DNA of 64,000 nt. It comes from Leptolinea sp964397625. Lineage in GTDB: Bacteria > Chloroflexota > Anaerolineae > Anaerolineales > Anaerolineaceae. The translations under genes and the position numbers were made by a program. The DNA is taken from positions 14,325 to 78,324 of the forward strand of contig CAYNJT010000009.1 of assembly GCA_964397625.1 (NCBI GenBank). The letters run 5' to 3'. Within the stretch, counting starts at the first letter, position 1; each line of letters opens with the position of its first letter. Below are positions 1-7,161 of the stretch, in pieces. The notes under the pieces were generated by a model that saw only the letters and a list, made by a program, of their open reading frames with translations, had not been told where the DNA came from and ran no database searches.

Positions 1-1321
1 CTGTGGAAATCATCGATTCTACTGTTGAAACGAATGGCACAAGGATAGGAGTAATGCCCCAGTATAGGCCAAGTCGTTGATAGGTGCGATTATCTGGAGT
101 AAAGGCAAGCACAGGAACGTTTGGGCGTACTTTTGACATGACCCGGGCAGTGTGGCCGCCGCGAGTAAAAACAGCAATGCAGGTAACATCTGTGTCACAG
201 GCAAGTTCTTTTGCGGCCCGTGCCAATGAATAAGAATCATCCTGCAGGCTGAGCGGGTCAGGGGTGGGGTGACAATGCCCCCATTCAGCATCATGTGCTT
301 CGGCTTCCTGAATGATGGCATCCATCATGCGGACGGCTTCTACCGGGTAAGCTCCGCTGGCAGTCTCTCCGGAGAGCATGACGGCATCTGATCCGTCAAA
401 AATGGCGTTGGCAACGTCAGAAGCTTCTGCGCGGGTAGGCCGTGGATTCTGGATCATGGACTCCAGCATCTGTGTTGCAGTGATCACCTGGCGTGATCTT
501 TTGTTGGCAGCTTCGATGATCAATTTCTGCATGATCGGCACTGTCTGTGGAGACGTTTCAACTCCAAGGTCTCCCCGGGCGACCATGACGCCATCGGCTG
601 CTTCAAGAATGGCATCCAGGTCAGCGATAGCTTCAGGACGTTCCAGTTTTGCAATAAGGCGCGTGTCAGTACGTGCTTGATTCATTTCGAAAATTGCCTG
701 CCGGACAGTTTTGACATCGTTTGCTGAACGGACAAAAGAGATGGCTACGTAATCTATTTCTTCCTGGAGGCCAAATTTCAAATCTTCACGGTCTTTTTCT
801 GTAAAACCGGGGATTAAGATTTCCGCACCTGGCAGGTTTACACCCTTATGTGATGTCAACTTTCCCCCAAGGGTTACTTTCGTCTCCACGGCATCGGCTT
901 TTACTTCCGTAACCTGCAATTCAAGCCGGCCGTCATCCAGCAATACCCGGCTACCTTTCTTAACAGACCGTGCCAATTCAGGAACTTCCATGGGAATGAC
1001 ATGGTCAATGCCCCGGGAAGGTTCGTCCGCTTTGGCTGTCAGGAGAGCTGTTTGGCCTTCTTTTAATTCAATGCCGTTTTCAGGCAGACGGCCGACCCGC
1101 ATTTTCGGGCCTTGCAAGTCTTGTAATATGGATATGGGTTTTTTGATTTCTTTAGCGATTTTTCTGACCATTCCAATACGACGATGATGGTCTTCATGTG
1201 TACCGTGTGAGAAATTTAATCTCACCACATCTACGCCGGCTAGAATTACTTCGCGTAGTTTTGCTTCCGTATCACATGCCGGTCCTATAGTTGCGACTAT
1301 TTTTGCTTTTCGTTTATTCAT
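1..1321 (-). CDS. pyk: Pyruvate kinase (C-terminus cut by window edge)
   Basis: Transfers phosphate from phosphoenolpyruvate to ADP, the last step of glycolysis, in the cytosol. Translating the minus strand from the ATG at 1321 gives an N-terminus KIVATIGPACDTEAKL, then RLNFSHG, a B-domain, and the pyruvate-kinase signature region around IAKLERPEAI, VARGDLGVE and TATQMLESM; all are hallmarks of the family. About 440 codons are present and the frame is still open at base 1, so only the C-terminal end is missing. It lies 9 bp downstream of the CoA-transferase gene and is probably the last visible gene of the fmdB-argF-rocD operon. No frameshift seen. Confidence 0.96.
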   Translation of the reverse strand, partial: MNKRKAKIVATIGPACDTEAKLREVILAGVDVVRLNFSHGTHEDHHRRIGMVRKIAKEIKKPISILQDLQGPKMRVGRLPENGIELKEGQTALLTAKADEPSRGIDHVIPMEVPELARSVKKGSRVLLDDGRLELQVTEVKADAVETKVTLGGKLTSHKGVNLPGAEILIPGFTEKDREDLKFGLQEEIDYVAISFVRSANDVKTVRQAIFEMNQARTDTRLIAKLERPEAIADLDAILEAADGVMVARGDLGVETSPQTVPIMQKLIIEAANKRSRQVITATQMLESMIQNPRPTRAEASDVANAIFDGSDAVMLSGETASGAYPVEAVRMMDAIIQEAEAHDAEWGHCHPTPDPLSLQDDSYSLARAAKELACDTDVTCIAVFTRGGHTARVMSKVRPNVPVLAFTPDNRTYQRLGLYWGITPILVPFVSTVESMIST

Positions 1322-1330
1322 CTTTTTATT

Positions 1331-2641
1331 CTATATGTAATGCAGATTTTTTGCTTCTCGTGTAAGCTCATCCCGAAAATCGGGGTGGGCTATCGAGATA
1401 AGCGCGTGAGCGCGCTGGCGGAATGATTTACCGTACAGATCTACCATACCATATTCTGTGGCTACATAATGGACATGATTCCGGGTAGTCACCACTCCCG
1501 CGCCTGGCTTCAACATCGGGACAATTTTATTATGAATAGTCCCATCTGACGAAATTGATGAACTGGGCAAGGCAATGATCGGCATACCTTCTTCTGCCAG
1601 AGACGCCCCATAAATGAAATCCATCTGGCCACCCGTGCCGCTGTAAATTTTATATCCTATGGAATCTGAGCAGACCTGACCTGTGAGGTCAATTTCGATG
1701 GCAGAATTGATCGCGACCATTTTCTTGTTCTTCGCGATGGTCATCGGATGGTTCACATATTCCGTGCGCTGAATTTCGACGAGAGAGTTTCGATCACACC
1801 ATTTATGCAGGGTATGGCTTCCCAACAAGAATCCTGTGGTGATCTTTCCGGGGTGAAGTGTTTTTTTTGAGTTGTTAATAATCCCTTTTTCCACTAGCGG
1901 GATGACTCCGTCGGAAATCAATTCAGAGTGTATCCCCAAATCTTTTTTGTGGCCAAGATAATGCAAAACAGCGTTCGGAATATCACCAATACCCAACTGA
2001 AGTGTGGCGCCATCAGAAATTCTCTCGGCAATGTGCGCACCAATCTTTTCCATAACGGGATCTCTGGCCAGATCCGGCATGGGGATTTCTGCGAGTGGAT
2101 AATCAACCGGGACAATGGCCGTCATTTTACTGATGTGAACCCGTGTGTCACCTAATAAACGCGGCATTTGTTCATTGATCTCAGCGATCATGATTTTTGC
2201 CGATTCAGCAGGCCCCTTTGTCAGACCGCTTTCTACTCCAAAGGTGCAATAACCATCATCATCTGGCGGAGACAAATGCACAAAGGCAACATCTACTGGC
2301 AGAATACCTTTCATAAAGATTAAAGGAAATTCTGACAGGTGAACTGGTGTAAAGTCTGCTCGGCCTTCATGAATGGCTTTTCGGACATTCGCGCTGGCAA
2401 AAAGCGAGTTGATTCGTAAATGCCCTTCCATCTCAGGCTCAACGTATTCTGAACCAATGATGGTTAAGGCCTGGCAAATCTCTACATTGGATAATTGTGG
2501 AGCGTAACGGATAAGCGCAGATAACAATTCACGGGGAACTGAACAATTCCCCGTGAGAAAAATTCGCTGTCCGGATTTTACATAACGGACCGCATCATCT
2601 GCCGAGACTATTTTTCCCGCGTACTCGGTTTTCCAATCCAT
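1331..2641 (-). CDS. Acetyl-CoA hydrolase/transferase family (4-hydroxybutyrate-type CoA transferase)
   Basis: 436 aa, normal length for the family I CoA transferases that move CoA between acetyl-CoA and a short carboxylic acid. Visible motifs are GIGDIPNAV (residues 217-225), the GIHSE segment with the likely catalytic glutamate E240 that forms the glutamyl-CoA thioester, SDG shortly after, and the later GTGGQMDFIYGA stretch that lines the CoA site. The acid substrate (butyrate, 4-hydroxybutyrate, succinate or similar) cannot be read from sequence. It lies between the ornithine aminotransferase gene and pyk, so a role in fermentation of amino-acid carbon to short-chain acids is a reasonable inference. 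Confidence 0.88.
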   Translation of the reverse strand: MDWKTEYAGKIVSADDAVRYVKSGQRIFLTGNCSVPRELLSALIRYAPQLSNVEICQALTIIGSEYVEPEMEGHLRINSLFASANVRKAIHEGRADFTPVHLSEFPLIFMKGILPVDVAFVHLSPPDDDGYCTFGVESGLTKGPAESAKIMIAEINEQMPRLLGDTRVHISKMTAIVPVDYPLAEIPMPDLARDPVMEKIGAHIAERISDGATLQLGIGDIPNAVLHYLGHKKDLGIHSELISDGVIPLVEKGIINNSKKTLHPGKITTGFLLGSHTLHKWCDRNSLVEIQRTEYVNHPMTIAKNKKMVAINSAIEIDLTGQVCSDSIGYKIYSGTGGQMDFIYGASLAEEGMPIIALPSSSISSDGTIHNKIVPMLKPGAGVVTTRNHVHYVATEYGMVDLYGKSFRQRAHALISIAHPDFRDELTREAKNLHYI

Positions 2642-2654
2642 ATGTTTTCCCTGT

Positions 2655-3857
2655 TTAGAATTCCATTAAGACAGTTCGAATTTTTGAAATAGCCCAATCG
2701 ATCGTATTTTTATCAATGATCAAAGGAGGGGCAAATCGGATGATGTGTTGATGAGTCTCCTTGGCTAAAATCCCCTCATCCTTCAAGGCTTCGCAATATC
2801 GGCGGGCACCACCGGCTTCCGGTTTCATTTCCACCCCGATCAATAATCCTTTCCCACGCACTTCCTTAACCTTGGGGGAATTAATTTCACAGAGCTGATC
2901 CAGGAAATATTCTCCTTGAATGGCTGCGTTTTGAATTAGTTTTTCTTCAGTCAGAACCTTCAATGATTCACGGGCAATTGCCGCGGCCAGGGGATTGCCG
3001 CCAAATGTTGAGCCATGTTCGCCAGGATTAATCAATCCAAGAATATCTTTATCCGCGATAACAGCAGACACCGGATAGAACCCGCCTCCCAGGGCTTTTC
3101 CCAGGATGACAACGTCCGCTCTGACATTATCATGTTGCGTCGCCAGAAGTTTTCCGGTTCGTCCTAATCCCGTCTGGATTTCATCCGCCATGAATAACAC
3201 ATTGTTTTTTGTGCAGATCTCACGCACTTTTTGTATGTATCCTGCAGGGGGTATATTTACTCCAGATTCTCCCTGTATGGGTTCCAGCAGAAATGCTACT
3301 GTCCTGGGAGTAATCGCTTTTTCCAGTGCCGTTGAGTCGCCAAATGGAATAGAAACGAACCCAGGCGTGTGTGGCCCGAAATCATCCTTGTATAAAGGCT
3401 CAGACGAAAAGGATATGATTGATATCGTGCGTCCATGGAAGTTCCCATCCGCAACGATGATTTCTGCCTGGCCGCGAGGTACTTTCTTCGAAACATAACC
3501 CCACTTTCTGGCTACCTTTAGTGCGGTTTCAACAGCTTCAGCACCGCTGTTCATAGGTAAGACCATTTCATATCCGGTCAATTCCGAAAGTTCCTTATAG
3601 AAAAGAGCCAGCTGATCATTGCGAAATGCGCGGGAGGTCAGTGTGATCTTTTTGGCCTGTTCAATCATAGCCTTTAAAATTCGCGGGTGAACATGCCCTT
3701 GATTAAGCGCGGAGTACGAACTAAGACAGTCAAGGTATTTATTTCCATCAACATCGTAGACCCAGACACCCTCTCCACGAGTGAGAACCACATCCAATGG
3801 ATGATAGTTGTGTGCGCCAATTTGTTCTTCGAGGTCGATGTAATCCTGGCTTTTCAT
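2655..3857 (-). CDS. rocD: Ornithine aminotransferase (class III PLP aminotransferase)
   Basis: 400 aa. Converts ornithine and 2-oxoglutarate to glutamate 5-semialdehyde and glutamate. Class III features seen are SGAEA (104-108, phosphate-binding turn), D225 in ADEIQTG and the PLP lysine K254 in ILGKALGGGFYPVSAV. N-terminal NYHPLDVVLTRGEGVWVYD is very typical of RocD rather than of ArgD. It sits 7 bp from argF, so ornithine made or used by the transcarbamylase can be passed to the proline/glutamate route. Acetylornithine aminotransferase is the main alternative but fits the N-terminus less well. Confidence 0.93.
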   Translation of the reverse strand: MKSQDYIDLEEQIGAHNYHPLDVVLTRGEGVWVYDVDGNKYLDCLSSYSALNQGHVHPRILKAMIEQAKKITLTSRAFRNDQLALFYKELSELTGYEMVLPMNSGAEAVETALKVARKWGYVSKKVPRGQAEIIVADGNFHGRTISIISFSSEPLYKDDFGPHTPGFVSIPFGDSTALEKAITPRTVAFLLEPIQGESGVNIPPAGYIQKVREICTKNNVLFMADEIQTGLGRTGKLLATQHDNVRADVVILGKALGGGFYPVSAVIADKDILGLINPGEHGSTFGGNPLAAAIARESLKVLTEEKLIQNAAIQGEYFLDQLCEINSPKVKEVRGKGLLIGVEMKPEAGGARRYCEALKDEGILAKETHQHIIRFAPPLIIDKNTIDWAISKIRTVLMEF

Positions 3858-3864
3858 AGATTCT

Positions 3865-4788
3865 CTATCGGTAAAGATTGACTAGAATTGCTTTTTGGGC
3901 GTGCATCCGGTTGTGAGCTTGAGGGAACAATACGGAGTGTGGTCCATCGGCGACATCGTCGGTGATCTCTTGCCCACGGTGCGCTGGAAGACAATGCATG
4001 ACAATGACATCTGGTTTTGCTTCAGCCACCAATTTCTCGTTTACCTGATACGGGGGAAAGACTTTCTTCCGTTTCTCAGTTTCTTCTTCCTGGCCCATGC
4101 TGGTCCAAGTATCGGTGTAGATCACATCCGCGCCCTTTACAGCTTCATGCGGATCACGCATTGTGCGGATTGAGGAGCCGGATTTAGCGGCGAATTTTTT
4201 ACCTTCTTCCAAAGCCTTTGGTGAAAGGTCATATCCTTCCGGGGAAGCCAGCGTGAAATTAGCACCCAGTTTGGAGCAGAAATGCAATAAAGAGACAGCG
4301 ACATTGTTGCCATCACCAATGAAGGTAACATTCAGATCTTTTATCCGGCCAAATTTTTCGAGGATCGTTAACGCGTCAGCCATACCCTGGCAGGGGTGGT
4401 CGTAGTCGCTCAGGCCATTGATTACCGGGATATCAGCCCATTTGGCAAGGTCAAGCACATGCTGGTGGGCAAAAACGCGAGCCATGATGATATCCACATA
4501 GCCGGCCAACACTCTGGCTACGTCAGCCACTGATTCGCGTTGTCCAAGGCCGATTTCATTAGGGGATAAATAAAGCGCATCTCCACCCAGGTGGCGCATG
4601 GCCATATCAAAACTTACTCTGGTCCGCAGGCTGGGTTTTTGGAAAATCATTCCCAGAACTTTACCTTTCAATATTGGTTTGTTTTCCCCTTTTTCGCGTC
4701 TCTCTTTTTTCAATTCAACTGCCAGATCAAGTATGCTCTGCAATTCTTCTGGTGAAGAATCAGCTATGGATATGAAATCTTTTTTCAT
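3865..4788 (-). CDS. argF: Ornithine carbamoyltransferase
   Basis: 307 aa, full length. Interconverts ornithine plus carbamoyl phosphate and citrulline. The carbamoyl-phosphate loop reads SLRTR (53-57), in place of the textbook STRTR but common in many bacterial OTCs; DHPCQ (130-134) and HCLPAHRG (265-272, catalytic C266) are intact, and the ornithine loop SMGQE is present. A strong GAGGAG ribosome site precedes the ATG. It follows the FmdB-like gene and precedes rocD. The pairing with ornithine aminotransferase and a CoA transferase allows either biosynthesis of arginine or catabolism of citrulline/ornithine; no arginine deiminase or carbamate kinase is in view to decide. Confidence 0.95.
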   Translation of the reverse strand: MKKDFISIADSSPEELQSILDLAVELKKERREKGENKPILKGKVLGMIFQKPSLRTRVSFDMAMRHLGGDALYLSPNEIGLGQRESVADVARVLAGYVDIIMARVFAHQHVLDLAKWADIPVINGLSDYDHPCQGMADALTILEKFGRIKDLNVTFIGDGNNVAVSLLHFCSKLGANFTLASPEGYDLSPKALEEGKKFAAKSGSSIRTMRDPHEAVKGADVIYTDTWTSMGQEEETEKRKKVFPPYQVNEKLVAEAKPDVIVMHCLPAHRGQEITDDVADGPHSVLFPQAHNRMHAQKAILVNLYR

Positions 4789-4811
4789 TGATAACTCCTC
4801 AAATTTCTAGA

Positions 4812-5042
4812 TTAATGATGACAGGATCCGCAAGACCCACCGCTGCATCCACCACAACCGCCGTGTCCACTTGATAATGACGGACTGCTGCCTGAAGATT
4901 TGGCATAAAAGTTTGACAGTAATCGATGGGTATTCTGACTTTCGCATCGCTCACAATAAGCCGGATTGTCTGCTTCAGAAAAACAACGGCGGACTTCGAA
5001 AGTCTGCCGACAATCCAAACATTCATACTCGTAAATAGGCAT
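4812..5042 (-). CDS. FmdB-family zinc-ribbon protein
   Basis: 76 aa. Starts MPIYEYECLDC, the diagnostic opening of the FmdB/CxxC_CxxC_SSSS family, with zinc-ribbon cysteines C8, C11, C30 and C33. The tail is Gly/Ser/Cys/His rich (C63, C66, C71, C74 and a final HH), which is frequent in this family and may bind metal. FmdB was named as a putative regulator of formamidase, but the molecular role of most members is not known. It is the first gene after the minus-strand promoter at 5061-5089, with AGAGGAG just upstream of the ATG. The overlapping frame at 4799-5026 is a shadow. Confidence 0.88.
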   Translation of the reverse strand: MPIYEYECLDCRQTFEVRRCFSEADNPAYCERCESQNTHRLLSNFYAKSSGSSPSLSSGHGGCGGCSGGSCGSCHH

Positions 5043-5060
5043 ACTGTTCTCCTCTACTTG

Positions 5061-5089
5061 ATTCTACCGCCCGCGGAAAGCCATGTCAA
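5061..5089 (-). promoter_or_regulatory. Near-consensus sigma-70-type promoter of the fmdB-argF-rocD operon
   Basis: On the minus strand TTGACA (5089-5084), a 17-nt spacer and TAGAAT (5066-5061). The predicted start is about 10 nt upstream of the fmdB ATG region, leaving a short leader that holds the AGAGGAG ribosome site. This is the best-matching promoter in the window. It probably drives fmdB, argF, rocD, the CoA transferase and pyk. Confidence 0.75.
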
Positions 5090-5159
5090 TTTGATTCCGT
5101 CACCGATGAAAATCACAAAAACAAATTACATTTTTTGAAATTATTTCTAAGTAATTGGC

Positions 5160-5188
5160 TTGCCCGGTTTTGTGAAAAATACTATAGT
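5160..5188 (+). promoter_or_regulatory. Probable promoter of phnD
   Basis: TTGCCC (5160-5165), 17-nt spacer, TATAGT (5183-5188), about 34 bp before the phnD ATG. The -35 has three consensus positions and the -10 has four or five. It is the only well-spaced pair in the 5,090-5,221 gap. The -10 lies inside the inverted repeat listed separately, so the site could be repressed by a dimeric regulator. Confidence 0.5.
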
Positions 5189-5197
5189 AATAGTATT
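5178..5197. promoter_or_regulatory. Inverted repeat over the phnD -10, candidate operator
   Basis: Perfect 8-bp arms AATACTAT and ATAGTATT separated by AGTA. A second, overlapping perfect palindrome TACTATAGTA covers 5180-5189. The repeat overlaps the proposed -10 and transcription start of phnD, the usual place for a repressor site. No regulator gene is adjacent, and the site does not resemble a Pho box. AT-rich palindromes arise by chance, so the operator role is inference. Confidence 0.4.
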
Positions 5198-5221
5198 CAA
5201 AAATCTATCAAGGAGAGGATT

Positions 5222-6268
5222 ATGAAAAAGAAGAGTAATTTGATTTTAGCTATTTTGGCTCTGTTAACAATTGTTTCAATTGCAGCGGCTGAACCAGCAA
5301 GAGCATTCGACGCGTCTACCATCGGCACGAAAGACCATCCCATTAAAGTATTGTTTGTTCCTTCCACTGATGCGAATGTGATTGTTACCGGTGGTGAGGT
5401 TATGGCAGAAGCCTTAAAAAAGGCTACCGGATATGAATTTAAAGTAACGGTCCCAACTTCCTACGCGGCCACGATTGAAGAAATGTGCGCTTCTCCGGAA
5501 GATACAATGGGATTCATTCCCGGTTTGGGTTATGTTCTGGCCAATAAACTCTGTGGTGTAGACGCGGCCTTTAAAGCTGTGCGTTATGGATCATCTGTCT
5601 ACTGGGCGGAATTCATTGTGAAACGCGATAGCAACTTCAAGACAATTAAAGACCTCGCAGGCAAAAAGTGGGGTTACGGAGATGTAGGCTCGACCTCCGG
5701 ATACCTTGTACCTCTGGCCATGTTCAAAGATGCAGGTGTTCAACCTGGTGAAAAAGTTGCCACGGGCGGTCATCCTCAATCAGTAAAAGCCGTCTATAAC
5801 GGTGAAGTTGATTTCGCCACAGTTTTCTATACACCCCCATCTGTTCCTGAAGGTGTAGAGAAATGGAAAGAAGGCATGGATCCTGATATCCCCGCTGACC
5901 TGATTAAACAATGCAAGGTTACCGAGGACAAAAAAGCCCTTAAATGCGGTGGATATAAAGTAAATGATGCCCGTGCCAATATACGTACCGAGGCACCGGA
6001 TGTCATCGAAAAGGTCAAGATATTGGCTGTTTCCCCCGCCATCCCCAATGATACCCTTTCATTTGGACCGAAATTCCCAGCGGATATCCGCGCCAAGATT
6101 TCAAAGGCGTTGGTGGAATTTGCAAAGACGGAAGATTGGAAAAATTCCATTGGCAAGCAGGATTTCTACGCCTGGGATGGCATTGCTGAAACCACGGATA
6201 AAGAGTTTGATTTTGTCCGTATTATGGTCGAAGCAGCTGGAATTACTCTTGAAAAACTCGGTAAATAA
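5222..6268 (+). CDS. phnD: Phosphate/phosphite/phosphonate ABC transporter substrate-binding protein (PhnD-like)
   Basis: 348 aa from the ATG at 5222, which has AAGGAGAGG 3 nt upstream; an in-frame upstream ATG at 5135 lies before the promoter and is rejected. Residues 1-28 form a clear Sec signal peptide (KKK, hydrophobic run, cut after ARA). The mature part follows the PhnD type 2 periplasmic-binding fold: PIKVLFVPSTDA, a GS.SGY ligand loop at GDVGSTSGYLVPLAMF, and GEVDFATVFY. The family captures phosphonates, phosphite or related anions outside the cell and passes them to PhnC/PhnE. No C-P lyase or phosphonatase gene is in the window, so the ligand is not settled. Confidence 0.9.
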   Translation: MKKKSNLILAILALLTIVSIAAAEPARAFDASTIGTKDHPIKVLFVPSTDANVIVTGGEVMAEALKKATGYEFKVTVPTSYAATIEEMCASPEDTMGFIPGLGYVLANKLCGVDAAFKAVRYGSSVYWAEFIVKRDSNFKTIKDLAGKKWGYGDVGSTSGYLVPLAMFKDAGVQPGEKVATGGHPQSVKAVYNGEVDFATVFYTPPSVPEGVEKWKEGMDPDIPADLIKQCKVTEDKKALKCGGYKVNDARANIRTEAPDVIEKVKILAVSPAIPNDTLSFGPKFPADIRAKISKALVEFAKTEDWKNSIGKQDFYAWDGIAETTDKEFDFVRIMVEAAGITLEKLGK

Positions 6269-6284
6269 TATCCATTAGTCGTGG

Positions 6285-6320
6285 ACCGGGGTTCACGCCA
6301 GTGAATCCCGGTTCTTTTTT
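6285..6320 (+). terminator. Hairpin plus T-run between phnD and phnC
   Basis: ACCGGGGTTCAC pairs with GTGAATCCCGGT (one G-T pair) across a 4-nt loop, followed by TCTTTTTT. It has the form of an intrinsic terminator, 16 bp after the phnD stop. Placed inside an ABC-transporter operon, it would let more binding protein than ATPase/permease be made. Confidence 0.75.
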
Positions 6321-6381
6321 AATTGAATATCCTGAAATAGTCGATTAAAATTGCATGTATCCTAGAAAAACAGGCCAGACA

Positions 6382-7161
6382 ATGAAACAAATTGACGGCA
6401 CAAAAAACCAACTCGAAATACGCAATTTAGTGAAAGTGTACGATGGTGGTGTGCAGGCACTGACAGATGTCAGTTTTAATGTAAAAAAAGGCGAATTTCT
6501 GGCAATTATAGGTTTGAGCGGATCAGGGAAATCCACATTGCTACGTTGTATTAATCGATTGGTTGATCCAACTTCTGGATCAATCCTTTTCAATGACATG
6601 CCAGTAACAGGAGCAACTGATGAAGAGCTGCGTCTTATAAGGCGAAAAATTGGCATGGTTTTTCAACACTTTAACCTGGTCAACCGGTCAAGCGTATTGA
6701 CAAATGTTCTTGCTGGCCGGCTGGGATATGCAAATCCGGCATGGAGTCTGATTAACCGATTCCCAAAAGAAGATATCGAAATGGCATTGAAACAACTTGC
6801 CAGAGTAGGGATTGCCGATAAAGCCAATTATCGTGCAGACGAACTCTCAGGTGGACAGCAGCAACGTGTAGGTGTGGCACGGGCTTTAATGCAGGATCCA
6901 GAAATGATCCTGGCGGATGAGCCTGTCGCTTCATTAGACCCAGTTCTTGCGCATAGTATTATGCAATATCTGGAAGAGATCAATAAAAAGGATGGAGTTA
7001 CTGTTCTTTGCAGCCTTCATTTTCTTGACCTGGTACATCGTTATTCAGACCGGGTAATCGCCTTGAATAACGGGCAGGTGGTCTATGACGGGCTTCCTTC
7101 AGGTATTGATGATGCGAAATTCAAAGAAATTTACGGTAAAGATGCTGAGCGGGTGGGCTAA
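6382..7161 (+). CDS. phnC: Phosphonate-type ABC transporter ATP-binding protein (PhnC-like)
   Basis: 259 aa from the ATG at 6382 (MKQIDG...); an in-frame ATG at 6355 would add nine residues and neither has a strong ribosome site. Walker A GLSGSGKST (44-52), signature LSGGQQQR (from 155), Walker B ILADEP with D179/E180, and a late H-loop in CSLHFLDL are all intact. It powers uptake by the PhnD/PhnE system at the cytoplasmic face of the membrane. It lies after the phnD hairpin and abuts phnE, whose ATG starts directly after the phnC stop. Confidence 0.93.
   Translation: MKQIDGTKNQLEIRNLVKVYDGGVQALTDVSFNVKKGEFLAIIGLSGSGKSTLLRCINRLVDPTSGSILFNDMPVTGATDEELRLIRRKIGMVFQHFNLVNRSSVLTNVLAGRLGYANPAWSLINRFPKEDIEMALKQLARVGIADKANYRADELSGGQQQRVGVARALMQDPEMILADEPVASLDPVLAHSIMQYLEEINKKDGVTVLCSLHFLDLVHRYSDRVIALNNGQVVYDGLPSGIDDAKFKEIYGKDAERVG

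Noticed and set aside
4799..5026. 75-aa frame overlapping the FmdB-like gene
   Set aside because: It is a frame shadow; the other frame has the MPIYEYEC start, zinc-ribbon cysteines and a good ribosome site.
5135..5221. Longer N-terminus for phnD
   Set aside because: It would precede the signal peptide and start upstream of the proposed promoter; the ATG at 5222 has a strong ribosome site.
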